Both the position numbers and the translations under genes were made by a program. Positions 55,022 through 64,000 of a stretch of 64,000 nucleotides of DNA are shown here, piece by piece. How positions within the stretch are numbered: position 1 is the stretch's first letter; each line of letters starts with the position of its first letter. Source of the DNA: Exophiala sp. HKRS030 (Eukaryota > Ascomycota > Eurotiomycetes > Chaetothyriales > Herpotrichiellaceae); assembly GCA_023897205.1 (NCBI GenBank), contig JAHWDD010000006.1:372001-436000 (forward strand), read 5' to 3'. Under the pieces are notes generated by a model, which did not search any database, had not been told where the DNA came from, and worked only from the letters and a program-made list of their open reading frames with translations.

Positions 55022-56086
55022 ATGGCAAGCAAGTCTCTCGTTCTACTCTCGGTCATTGCGCCAGCCCTTGGTGCTGTCCTTCCTCGAGGTCAAGAGTCCC
55101 AGGCCAGTAGCCAAACCTGGGGTGACTGGGGTTCGTCGACCACTGTCCCGACAACGACTGTCCAAACGACGCAACCAACAACTACTCAAGCTTCTTCTCA
55201 GTGGAGCGATTGGACTACCACAACCACGGTCCAGCCAACTACGACCACTCAAGCTTCTTCTTCTCAATGGAACGATTGGACCTCGACCACAACCACCGTG
55301 AAGCCCACCACCACCCAAGCGACGACCACATCGGCCTCGCAATGGAATGACTGGACCACAACCACAACCACCGTGAAGCCCACCACCACCACATCGGCCT
55401 CGCAGTGGAACGATTGGACCACAACCACAACCACCGTGAAGCCCACCACGACCACGTCGGCCTCGCAGTGGAACGATTGGACCACCACCACCAAGCCAAC
55501 CACGACCACGTCGGCTTCGCAGTGGAATGACTGGACTACCACTACCACCAAGCCAGCTCCTACCTCGCAATGGAACGATTGGACTACCACTACCACCAAG
55601 CCAGCTCCTACCTCGCAATGGAACGATTGGACTACCACTACCACCAAGCCAGCTCCTACCTCGCAGTGGAACGATTGGTCGAGCTCCGCTCCTGCTCCTG
55701 CTCCATCCTCGCAGTGGAACGACTGGTCCAGCTCCGCTCCCGCTCCTAAGCCGACCACAATTGCCCCGGCTAGCTCAGGCTGGAACGACTGGAAGCCAAG
55801 CAGCTCTGCTCCTGCTCCTGCTCCATCCTCGCAGTGGAACGACTGGTCGAGCTCCGCTCCCGCTCCCAAGCCGACCACGGTTGCCCCGGCTAGCTCAGGC
55901 TGGAACGACTGGAAGCCAAGCACCACCACTACCCCAGCTTGTATCCCGAGCACCGTTTATATCACTGTCACTGTGACCCCAACTACCACGACCACTACCA
56001 CGAGCAGCTGGGCCACTAGCACCACTGCCTCCGCGGGCTGGGGCGACTGGCACGGTGGTGACCTGGGCAAGAAGGGCGGAAACTAA
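55022..56086 (+). CDS. Secreted Thr/Pro/Ser-rich protein with 15 tandem W-x-D-W motifs
   Basis: A single exon encodes 354 aa. The N-terminus is a clear signal peptide (MASKSLVLLSVIAPALGAVLPR, probable cleavage after LGA). The mature protein is almost wholly repeats: a short W-x-D-W core, usually SQWNDW or SGWNDW, separated by 10-25 residue linkers of Thr, Ser, Pro, Ala and occasional Lys. I count 15 cores (one GDW near each end, one SDW, twelve NDW). One Cys lies near the end (TPACIPSTVYITVTVTP). There is no KR/RR between repeats, no GPI-type tail and no TM helix. Thr/Ser density predicts heavy O-mannosylation. At DNA level there are three 48-nt units (55532-55675) and two 120-nt units (55682-55921). 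No family is recognised; a wall or surface protein is the likeliest role. Confidence 0.85.
   Translation: MASKSLVLLSVIAPALGAVLPRGQESQASSQTWGDWGSSTTVPTTTVQTTQPTTTQASSQWSDWTTTTTVQPTTTTQASSSQWNDWTSTTTTVKPTTTQATTTSASQWNDWTTTTTTVKPTTTTSASQWNDWTTTTTTVKPTTTTSASQWNDWTTTTKPTTTTSASQWNDWTTTTTKPAPTSQWNDWTTTTTKPAPTSQWNDWTTTTTKPAPTSQWNDWSSSAPAPAPSSQWNDWSSSAPAPKPTTIAPASSGWNDWKPSSSAPAPAPSSQWNDWSSSAPAPKPTTVAPASSGWNDWKPSTTTTPACIPSTVYITVTVTPTTTTTTTSSWATSTTASAGWGDWHGGDLGKKGGN
55532..55675 (+). repeat. Three tandem 48-nt coding repeats
   Basis: Three copies of a 16-codon unit (W TTTTTKPAPTSQ WND) differ by a single base seen by eye (caa/cag), so the expansion is recent or homogenised. Confidence 0.9.
55682..55921 (+). 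repeat. Two tandem 120-nt coding repeats
   Basis: Two 40-codon units at 55682-55801 and 55802-55921, each with one SQWNDW and one SGWNDW core, differ at only a few bases, giving one residue change (TTI/TTV). Confidence 0.9.
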
Positions 56087-56729
56087 GCCGTCACCTTCTC
56101 ACGGGCACCCAGGACCAAGGGGAACATAATGGTTTGGATGAAAAATGATTTGGAACATGCATAGAGGGTTTATGGGATTTTGTTTTGAGTGTTCTACATC
56201 ACTAGCCGCTTGAATATAGTCACGGCTAGAGTCATTCCTTAATGTTTAAATTGGATAATTGATTGATTGATGAAATACGGAATTTTGATCAGGATTCATA
56301 TCACACCAAAGTCTATCGACTCTTGTTCTTAGGCCAGGTACACAAATTGAGTACATAGTTGAATCTACTTCTCCGTACTCCATTTCTTGAATCTTTGCTC
56401 GGGATCTGTTGTTCAATCTGTGTTCCCATGAGTCACAACTCACCTTTTCACTTTCTTATAGATCTGTCAATGTAGAAAACACCGTCGAATCCGATTTGAA
56501 GAGGGGAATCCTCGTTGACAGCGGCGGTCGTTTTTGCGTAAGTGCTTACCTGCTTGGATGGAATTGGAGAATCCGGGAGTTTGATTACGTCATCCCTGCT
56601 ATCAATAGGCTCCCATCTGCGTTCAGAGGGTTAAATTTCATACCACAACAAGACCCGGCAATCGGGACATCAATACAGCGATCTACTCAACCATGACGAG
56701 TTCGCGGGCTCTGCGGGTCTATTATAACT
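56087..56729. other. Intergenic region: 3' flank of the repeat protein and RAD4 promoter
   Basis: The 643 bases are A/T-rich in the middle (56240-56290) and hold no ORF with recognisable content. Confidence 0.5.
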
Positions 56730-58964
56730 ATGCCACCTCGAAAACGCCAGACAGGAAGGACAACTACGCGAAAAACGCGCCAATCCGTCCGACAAGACCG
56801 CGACGCTTTAGACGATGGCATTCCCGCGGTGTACGGTGAGATGCTCGCCGAAGCTGCACGCGAGGAGCAGACCAGATCTTCAAATCCGAGACCCACGAAG
56901 AGGAGAAAGATCAGTGAAGAACCCTCGTCAGGAATCGGTCTTGATTTTGATCTCTTCAGTCCCGGGAACAATGTAACGGATGCCGATGTAACAGGCAACA
57001 ATACTCCCGGAAAACCACAGCAAATTGTCTATGACGACTTCGAGGGCTCCGACGAATCAGATGTCGAATTTGAGGACGTTGATCTGGAGGCACCACCGGA
57101 AGAACGAGACGTACCTGACACATTGCACCAAAGCCACCTCGAGCTCGATTTGTCAAAAACAAATCTTGACACACCACGTCGTGCCTTGCCACGCCGAAAA
57201 CCCGTCAGCCCTGCGGAGCGAAAGCTACGTCTAGATGTTCATAAAGCGCATCTACTTTGTTTGCTAGGTCACTTGAGCTGTCGAAACAGATGGTGTGAAA
57301 GTTCATCCGTCCAGTCCGTTTTGAAGCCTCTCATCCCTAAAAAGGTGACCGCGCTGCTTCACGTGGACGATTCCAAACCCCAATATCAGCGGAACCATTC
57401 ATTCACGAAAGGAATAGAGGAAGTGTGTGCGATATGGAAACTGGAATGGGAAGTAACAGTCAGGGGCATGCGTCGAGCATATTGGAAGGACGACGTTGAC
57501 GTTCTTAAGGAGAGCGACGATGCTGAAGATCTGATAGATTTTGACGATTTCAGGGCAGCAGCACACTCACGTTCTGGCTCGCGAGACTTGGGAGCACAGC
57601 TATTTTGCGCATTACTTCGATCAGTCGCTGTGGACGCTCGGTTGGTATGTTCACTTCAGGTTCTGCCTTTCTCCGGCGTCGCCAAGGGTCAGAGCCCCAC
57701 GAAGCCCAAACCACAATATTACCATGCTCCAGCGCAAGATTATACTTCATCGGGACGTAACGTCACAGTCACACAATCCGAAGGAAGCACTCTGCCAAAG
57801 AAGAAGAAAAAGATTGTTGACTCTCCATATCCCATCTTCTGGGTCGAAGCATACTCTCCATCGATAGCGACATGGATTCCACTTGATCCCATCGTGCGTG
57901 GCACCATTAACAAGCCAAAGAGAGGCTTCGAACCGCCTGCGTCCGACCACTTAAACAGTATGACTTACGTGATTGCCTTTGAGGACGATGGCTCCGCCAA
58001 AGATGTGACGAGACGATATACGGAATGGTACAATGCCAAGACACGCAGACAGAGAGTGGAAAGCACAAAAGGGGGAGAAGAGTGGTGGGTCAGGACAATG
58101 CAGACGTTCCGAAAACCGTTTGAAGAAGGCCGAGATGTGATTGAGGATGCATTTCTCAACAAGCGCACGCAGAGCGAGCCAATGCCACGCAATGTGCAAG
58201 ATTTCAAAGGTCACCCAGTATATGTCCTTGAGCGACATCTACGCATGAACGAGGTCATACACCCTAAGCACGAAGTGGGAAAAGTAAGTACTGGACCTAG
58301 TAAGAATGCAAAGCTGGAAAGCGTCTATCGCAGACGTAATGTACATCTATGTCGTACTGCTGATGCTTGGTATCGACGAGGAAGAGATGTGAATGAAGGT
58401 GAACAACCTCTGAAACGTGTCTTGTCCAAGAAGAGGCGCGATCACCCACTGGTGGCGCCTGGCGAAGAAATCGACGATGGGGACGATGCCGATGAACAAC
58501 TAGAAGGCACCCCACTATATGCTGACTACCAAACCAGCGTCTATCAGCCACCTCCCGTGGTCGACGGCAAGATTCCAAAGAACGGATATGGAAATTTGGA
58601 TGTGTATGTTCCAACCATGATTCCTGCTGGTGGAGTTCATATACGTCACCATCTCGCTGCTCAAGCAGCGCGGGTTCTTGGTATTGATTACACTGATGCT
58701 GTGACTGGTTTTGAATTCAAAGGTCGACAAGGCACAGCCGTGATCGATGGCGTGGTCGTCAGTCTAGATATGACAAGCGCCATGACCAACGTGATTGAAG
58801 GACTAGAATCTCAAGCCAGCAGTGAAGCGGAAGCCGAGCGAAGCAGGATAATCCTTGGCCTATGGAAGAGGTGGCTTCGAGCTTTGCGTGTACGAGAACG
58901 GGTCAATCGTGAATATGGGAACAGCGAGGAAGAATCTGGAAGAAAGGGCCACGATGACGATGAC

Positions 58965-58999
<35 letters not shown>

Positions 59000-59906
59000 C
59001 GACGACGGAGATGAGACATACAAAGAAGATACAGAGGACCATGGCGGCGGCTTCGTTCCTGAGGCTGCAGATCAGGGCCAGCCAGGTGCCAAATTACCCA
59101 TGGCGGACCACGATGCAGTTTTGGCAAAGTTGAAGCCCATGGATCAGCTCCTTCCGCCTAAAGTTGTACATCTGGATGTTGTCATTATCAGATCTCCTCA
59201 TAAAGTGGAGGCTGCTCCGAGTAATGAACATGATAGTCGGCCGAGATCTAAAGCTGCGCCTCTTTTCGGAGGTGACGGTAAGGAGGACGATGGAAACGAG
59301 ATTCAGAGCGGCGGCTTCACAGTCGAAGAGCAAGGCCGTGCCGACGAGACAGAATCCCTTTTCGCAGACGACGATGATGATTCTGGTGGAGGCTTTATCC
59401 CGGAAGACGAAGGTGAACCAAATGAAGGCATGACTACAAATTCAGAAGTGATGGCAGGTCAGCCTCAGCTGAACGACCATATTCATACTCCTGATGCAGA
59501 CGCCGACGAATTTGGAGGTGGTTTCGTCCCTGAAGACGAAGCTGATCCAGGTCCTTCGTTCCCTCATCACGGCATCTCTATTGTCCGACGACAGCAACGC
59601 CGTCTTCACACAGCACCCCAACCTGATAATACTGGATCACAACAGGAGTTACGTACACTTGAAAAAGTCACAGGACCGCCAAATGCAGCAGATTCCGGTA
59701 TGAATAATGCCATCCCAACACCCGTAGAGGAAGAGCCAGAGCCAGAGCCTAACGCTGCGCCAACCCCCGAGACACAAGAACCCGAAGCGAGCACGAAGCG
59801 AATTGAGACTGGTTCCCACAGCCCAGTTTCACAAACGTCGCTCCTCTCGCATGATCCAGAGGAGGAAGATGCTGAACCGGATTGGATAGTTGATAGTTTG
59901 GGATGA
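56730..59906 (+). CDS. RAD4: RAD4/XPC-like DNA damage recognition protein
   Basis: Nuclear lesion sensor of global nucleotide excision repair, acting with Rad23. A single exon encodes 1058 aa. A basic/acidic N-terminus is followed by the transglutaminase-like domain (about 165-430; QLFCALLRSVAVDARLVCSLQ, FWVEAYSPSIATWIPLDPI). BHD1 starts near 484 (MPRNVQDFKGHPVYVLERHL), BHD2 near 528 (ESVYRRRNVHLCRTADAWYR) and BHD3 near 616 (GYGNLDVYVPTMIPAGGVHI), ending FKGRQGTAVIDGVVV. The C-terminal 300 residues are disordered. They hold an uninterrupted Asp run of about 18 encoded by a GAT/GAC microsatellite (58954-59007). Four GGF repeats follow (GGGFVPEAA, SGGFTVEE, GGGFIPEDE, GGGFVPEDE). Confidence 0.95.
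58954..59007 (+). repeat. (GAT/GAC)n microsatellite coding poly-Asp in RAD4
   Basis: A trinucleotide tract inside the RAD4 reading frame, beyond BHD3. Length changes would stay in frame and alter only the acidic tail. Confidence 0.9.
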
Positions 59907-60285
59907 CCTTGTAAAGGCCACGCTCGTACGAACAAGCACCTAGATGTTTTGGACAGCATGTAAATTTATCATGTTAAAGATCTATTGATCACCTACATAG
60001 GCCGCCATGGTGCTTAGTGTCGTTTTTGAGGTGTACTGTAGGTTCTTAATACTAGTAGGGTGCCCAGGTGTAAATTATGTAAGCAAGGCTGTCCATCTCG
60101 GTCAGTGTGAACACGTTTCGGAGATTCCAAGTCGTAAACCTCCAACGCCCTTCTTTTCTGGCAACCAAGATATCTTTCCCCTTACGACGTCCTGTGCTCG
60201 AATCCAGCGCTTGAATTTCCCTCCTATACAGAAGCTGTTGATTCTTCCTTGGGCAGCAAATCCAAGAACAAAAAACCAAACAGCC
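59907..60285. other. Intergenic region and SEC72 leader
   Basis: The 379 bases form the RAD4 3' flank and the SEC72 promoter. The SEC72 frame is open upstream to 60007 but the protein match begins at the ATG at 60286. Confidence 0.55.
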
Positions 60286-60948
60286 ATGGCTTCGACCGAA
60301 GATGCCCTCGAAACTTACACTCACCTCCCACTCCAGATCGACCCCCAGACGAAACAAATCTCCGTCCTTTCCACCGACCAGACACTCCAGGACGCCGTGG
60401 CGCAAGTCAACGGTCTACATGCGGCGATGAAGGCCCTCGAGACCCCCAACAACGTCCCCCCTCCTCCTGTCCCCGTCCATCCCAAAAGGTCCGCCAACAT
60501 CACCAAACTGCGAGACACCGCCGCACAGTCTTCCCGAAAGGGGAACCACGAGGACGCGATCCGACTTTTGGGCATCGCCATCGACATGGCCGCCGCCCGG
60601 CCCGGCTGGGAGGCCATGGGCCTGGCGAGGGAAGAGTTGGCCTTGATGTATCTGTCTCGGGCCGCGGCGAATGCGGGCATACAAAAATTCCCCGAGGGCC
60701 TCAAGGACGCCGAATGCAGCCTCGAATGCAAGAGGGGGCCCAGCCAAGGTCCCAACGGTGAAAGGTTGGCCGGCAACCCCAAGGCCTACATCGTGGGTGG
60801 AAGGTGTCTGATGGAGATGGGACGGTGGAGTGACGCGGTCGAGTGGCTCGAGCGAGGCATCGAGGTCGAAGGCGGAGACGGAGAGGACGGAAGGGAACTC
60901 ACACGCCAACTGGCAGACGCAAAGAGTCACATCCCAAAGAAAGATTGA
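60286..60948 (+). CDS. SEC72: SEC72-like subunit of the Sec62/63 post-translational translocation complex
   Basis: Cytosolic-face ER protein that binds Hsp70/Ssa1 tails and helps post-translational import. A single exon encodes 220 aa. The N-terminus DALETYTHLPLQIDPQTKQI and the linker TPNNVPPPPVPVHPKRSANI are characteristic of fungal Sec72. A TPR domain follows (ITKLRDTAAQSSRKGNHEDAI, GLAREELALMYLSRAAAN, AYIVGGRCLMEMGRWSDAVEW). The start at 60286 (MASTEDALETY) was chosen because the upstream open frame does not resemble the family. It is convergent with the MYND gene after 1.1 kb. Confidence 0.88.
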   Translation: MASTEDALETYTHLPLQIDPQTKQISVLSTDQTLQDAVAQVNGLHAAMKALETPNNVPPPPVPVHPKRSANITKLRDTAAQSSRKGNHEDAIRLLGIAIDMAAARPGWEAMGLAREELALMYLSRAAANAGIQKFPEGLKDAECSLECKRGPSQGPNGERLAGNPKAYIVGGRCLMEMGRWSDAVEWLERGIEVEGGDGEDGRELTRQLADAKSHIPKKD

Positions 60949-62060
60949 AAGCTCTTTGCTTTCAATGTTGCAACAACAGCAGCAGCAGCAGCGTGTGGGC
61001 TCTTGTCGACAAACACCCGAGTCATCAAATCGAACAATTGCACCCGCACCCCGGTCAGCCTGACTATCCTTGTTGTAACAGTCCATCCCTCCTGTCAGAC
61101 GTAGTGCCGGGCTTCCCAAACACATAAGCCTGGGTATGCAGCACGTCCATCTCGATGGCTACCTCGGCACCAAAATGTCTCTCAAGCACAACACTCAGCC
61201 TCCCCTGAGATCCACAAGACAGGCGATACTGGACTGGCTACTGGCTGCCATGTCTAGGCTTTTGATGTCTCTACGCACTCCTGAGCATCTCCTCTCCTTG
61301 AGAACACCAGCCGTTCTCGACGAATCCTCGCCGAATCCAGGTCAAGATCCAGAGTCGGCAGAAAATTGAATTGAACTCTCGGGACAACTATCGGGATCTT
61401 CAGGTAGTGAGGGATGACCATGGTCAAAAGAGCTCTGAGGGCGGGGCGTACCAAAGGCAGCATCGGGGTGTGATTTGTATACTTCCCTCCGTAATGGATC
61501 TCCCAAATCCAAAAGAGTTTCAGCTGGTTCAAGAGAATCATTCCGGATGTAAAACCTCTCTTTTCAGCTCGGGGGTACGCCTGTCTGTGCGATCCAGCAG
61601 CGTCTGGAGCCTTTTTTTGCTACGACTTGTCTCGACGAGTAAAAAGCTCAATCTATTCCAAGGTCAATGCTCCACAGGGACACATGTCTCTCAGTTGGCC
61701 CATTAACTCGGGGGTTCATATAAATCTATGTTTGCCGGGGAGTAACAATTGCTACTTGATTTGGCCTAGATATAATCATAGAGGTCTGAGACAGACGGCA
61801 ACATCACGGTACACCTCGAAAGGTACAGACGGTCCCTAATAGAGTACATCATTCAGCCTGATTTACACCTAGTTCCCTTGGGCAAATAACGAAAGAGATA
61901 TTTCAGCACCGTCCTGTAGTTCTTCGCTCAACACGTTCACTCAACTTTCCTTCATTTCAATCCCTCCTACACTCGAGGACCCCTGGTTATATCTCTGCAT
62001 TTCATCTCTCGGTGGGTTGTGTGGTTGTCTCTCATTTCAAACCTTCCTTTCTCACAGTGC
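60949..62060. other. Convergent intergenic region, no gene seen
   Basis: The 1.1 kb contain (CAG)n-like sequence near 60975-60990 and several ORFs under 111 codons lacking motifs. Confidence 0.5.
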
Positions 62061-62857
62061 TCAGACGTTCAGCATTGTGAATCCCCCAGGGGTAATTGGT
62101 GGTATACCGTCTTTGTGGCAGATGAGCTTGTGGTTCTTCCAATTCGCCTTCTGGCACTCTTTGCCACAGTACCAAGCCTGCTTGCAACGACCGCATTTCA
62201 AGAGAGATCGCGGGTTGATGTCCTGTTGGATACAGCCGCAGTAGAAGCAGCTTAGTTTAAACCACGTTAGCCCCTTATCAACTGAACAAACGTAATAAGG
62301 GATGCCGTGACATACCTTGGTCCATCCCAGTCCCGTGGCTCACCATCTTGATAATGACTGAGGGCAGCGAGAAACTGTGCCATGCCCGGGTCACGGAAGC
62401 CGAGATCTCCGATTGGCAGCCGGTAACCAGGATAGCTTTCAACCTTTTCTGCCGCCTGACGAAGGTAGGTCATGTTCTCCGTGGAAATTCTCACTCCTGC
62501 TTCCATCATAACTGCTCCGAGTATGACAACAATATATTCGCCGTAAAACTGGTCTTCCTTCTGACGAAAGTCTTCAAACAACTCGTCGCTGATGCAATTG
62601 ACATCATCACGAAGCTTTTGGGTGCTCGTGGAAAGTGGTGTCTGCTGCTTGTTCGGGTTGGCCTTGCAGCTGAAGAGGTTTTCCAGATCGTCTTCCTCGA
62701 AGGTGATAGGTTTGGCCTTGAGTTTCTCTCTGATGGCACCAATGATATCCGATTTGAGATCCAGATCATTGTCTCCTTCGAAGACCCCTGTTGAAAGAGT
62801 TAGGGAGGATAGTCTCGGTGTTGAGGATGAATGCTTACGATGTCCCCAGCGACCCAT
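62061..62857 (-). CDS. MYND-type zinc finger protein
   Basis: Exons are 62857-62839 (MGRWGH plus one base), 62787-62316 and 62250-62061, giving 226 aa. Intron 1 is GTAAGC...ACAG. Intron 2 is GTATGT...CTAAG, with a GCTAAC branch site and a non-standard AAG acceptor. The N-terminus MGRWGHRVFEGDNDLDLKSDI matches the start of a family of small fungal MYND proteins recalled from memory. The middle is helical and unassigned (DQFYGEYIVVILGAVMMEAG). The last exon restores a complete MYND finger: CFYCGCIQQDINPRSLLKC...CKQAWYCGKECQKANWKNH...C. MYND fingers bind Pro-rich partners. Without the third exon the ORF would end in unrelated residues (TASLITFVQLIRG), so the AAG splice is well supported. Confidence 0.85.
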
Positions 62858-64000
62858 GGTTTCGATGACTGAATGAGGAAAGCTTTCTTGAATGCTTGTT
62901 GCAGATGAAAGGAGGTGAGGGTGCTGCAAATGGAGCAACCCGATTGATTTGAGGTGCAAAAGAGATGAGATTCAGAGAGAGGGAGACGACGAAGGCAACT
63001 GTAAGAGGAGAGAGGTGGGCAAGTGTAGACGGAGTTCAATGGACAAGGGCACGAAAGAGGCACAGCGACGCTCCTTCCCTACCAGACATTAACTTAGCTT
63101 AGGCACCTTCCAAGTATGACGGACAGTCCAGGTAAATGTGCAAGGGCATCTCAATTTCAAAGACGTGCTGTAGCGAAAAATCCAAGTCACCCTACATGCC
63201 ATGATGGTATCTTCTTTTCCCAATTTATGGTCTCCCTCGCAGGTAGATGCGATCTCAGCCGTCGTTGCGTTGAGCTCTACTCTTCTGCAATCACTGCCCA
63301 AGGCAACGAATGCGATATTCAAAATTGGCATCACATTCATTCTTCCCGAGAGGGACGACGTTGTAAGTGGCCAACAAAGGGGATTTGGAGTGGCTGATGA
63401 CAGCACAAGAAGCCTCATGTCCGTCAAAGATCCGGTTCTGTTAGCTTGGGGTTGACAGTCTCTCATCATCGCAGCAGCCTTGTTCATAATCCTGTACATG
63501 GGATAATCGGATCCTAGAATATGTCGACAATATCTGGGAGATAGCAAGGAAGGATCCAGAGTCCTTCAAACCCATTCAGCTATCTAGGGTCTTAGGTACC
63601 AAGGTAGGCTTAGGGTCAACCATTGCGCACCCCGAGAAGCCCCTAAGCCAAATTAGCACCATCCCCTAAAAACTAAACCAATGGAGACCTGGTACGGAGT
63701 CTCCGTAGAGTGAAGACGACAGATGGACATCCTGCTTTTCCACACAAAATCAAAGTCTTCCATGTCGATCACGTAGTCGGCAGTATAGTTAGAAATTCGA
63801 CACGGCGGTCAACTATGCTGACAGAAGCTTGGAAAGCGGCAGTGGAGGTGGGCTTTTTGGAAGCGGCAAACGAACGCGTGTTGTGAAGATTTCCAGAACA
63901 CTGCAGCACCATTACTCTGAAGTCCACATATTTGAGTGACGTCCAGTTGAGTTATTGAGCTATCAATCCAGCAATTTCATAGTGACAAGTGAGAGTCAAG
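62858..64000. other. Intergenic region to the window end, no gene assigned
   Basis: The first part is the MYND promoter. Between 63089 and 63547 ORFs overlap on both strands. The plus-strand one (63201-63455, containing VDAISAVVALSSTLLQSLPK) has a hydrophobic helix-like pattern but no recognised family. A TAGGTACC/CTTAGGG cluster lies at about 63580-63620. Confidence 0.45.

Noticed and set aside
55264..55953. A 229-codon ORF on the complement of the WxDW protein gene, rich in Val and SFHCE repeats
   Set aside because: It is the mirror of the coding repeats; the plus strand has the signal peptide and coherent composition.
55022..56086. WxDW protein as a Kex2-processed dikaritin-type RiPP precursor
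   Set aside because: No KR/RR sites separate the repeats and no UstYa/UstYb-type gene is in the window, so the idea is unsupported.
62267..62959. A single-exon 230-codon ORF for the MYND gene starting at 62959
   Set aside because: The upstream start is not an ATG with family similarity, and the real protein starts at 62857 with two introns.
63089..63547. A 152-codon minus-strand ORF and an overlapping plus-strand ORF near the window end
   Set aside because: Neither shows a recognised motif or splice structure; left as unassigned.
1..64000. CRISPR arrays, insertion sequences, ribosome binding sites and operons
   Set aside because: This is eukaryotic DNA with spliced genes; none of these bacterial features is present or expected.

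Overview
The window is nuclear DNA of a filamentous ascomycete (Pezizomycotina). Genes carry short introns (about 50-100 nt) with GTAAGT/GTATGT-like donors and CTGAC/CTAAC branch points. Intergenic gaps are long, and the gene set is typical of moulds: ATG13, a HET-domain gene, a Zn2Cys6 regulator, a GPI-type aspartic protease and a two-domain glyoxalase. The NOT4 and ATG13 architectures suggest Eurotiomycetes, but genus and species cannot be fixed from this sequence.

Layout. 1-6.7 kb: the 5' end of the complex I 30 kDa subunit (minus strand) runs divergently from NOT4, followed by a large ORF that is probably the NOT4 C-terminal half. 8.3-9.7 kb: Zn2Cys6 regulator. 9.7-13.1 kb: gene-free and rich in simple repeats. 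13.1-19.8 kb: three minus-strand metabolic genes, trehalose-6-phosphate synthase (with a +1 frameshift), 3-phosphoglycerate dehydrogenase and hydroxyacid-oxoacid transhydrogenase. 20.7-25.4 kb: glyoxalase I, a 5'-truncated HET ORF and BUD22. 26-33.6 kb: accessory-looking block with a lectin-like membrane protein, an 8-TM protein, a zinc alcohol dehydrogenase and a GPI-type aspartic protease. 34.4-50.9 kb: an ankyrin/RCC1/BTB protein, ATG13, a MARVEL-like protein and PAN2. 51.4-62.9 kb: a RING protein, a secreted protein with 15 WxDW motifs, RAD4, SEC72 and a MYND-finger protein.

Themes. Both halves of mRNA decay control appear (NOT4 of CCR4-NOT, and PAN2 of PAN2-PAN3). Carbonyl chemistry is represented by the divergent transhydrogenase and glyoxalase genes. 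The most unusual items are the secreted WxDW tandem-repeat protein, the TPS1 frameshift at TTT-TGA-C, the NOT4 locus whose frame continues across two apparent ends, and a dispersed 9-mer TACTCCGTA/TACGGAGTA found only in non-coding DNA. Exon boundaries were worked out by reading splice signals and checking phase by hand. No database search was run; family names rest on recognised motifs.
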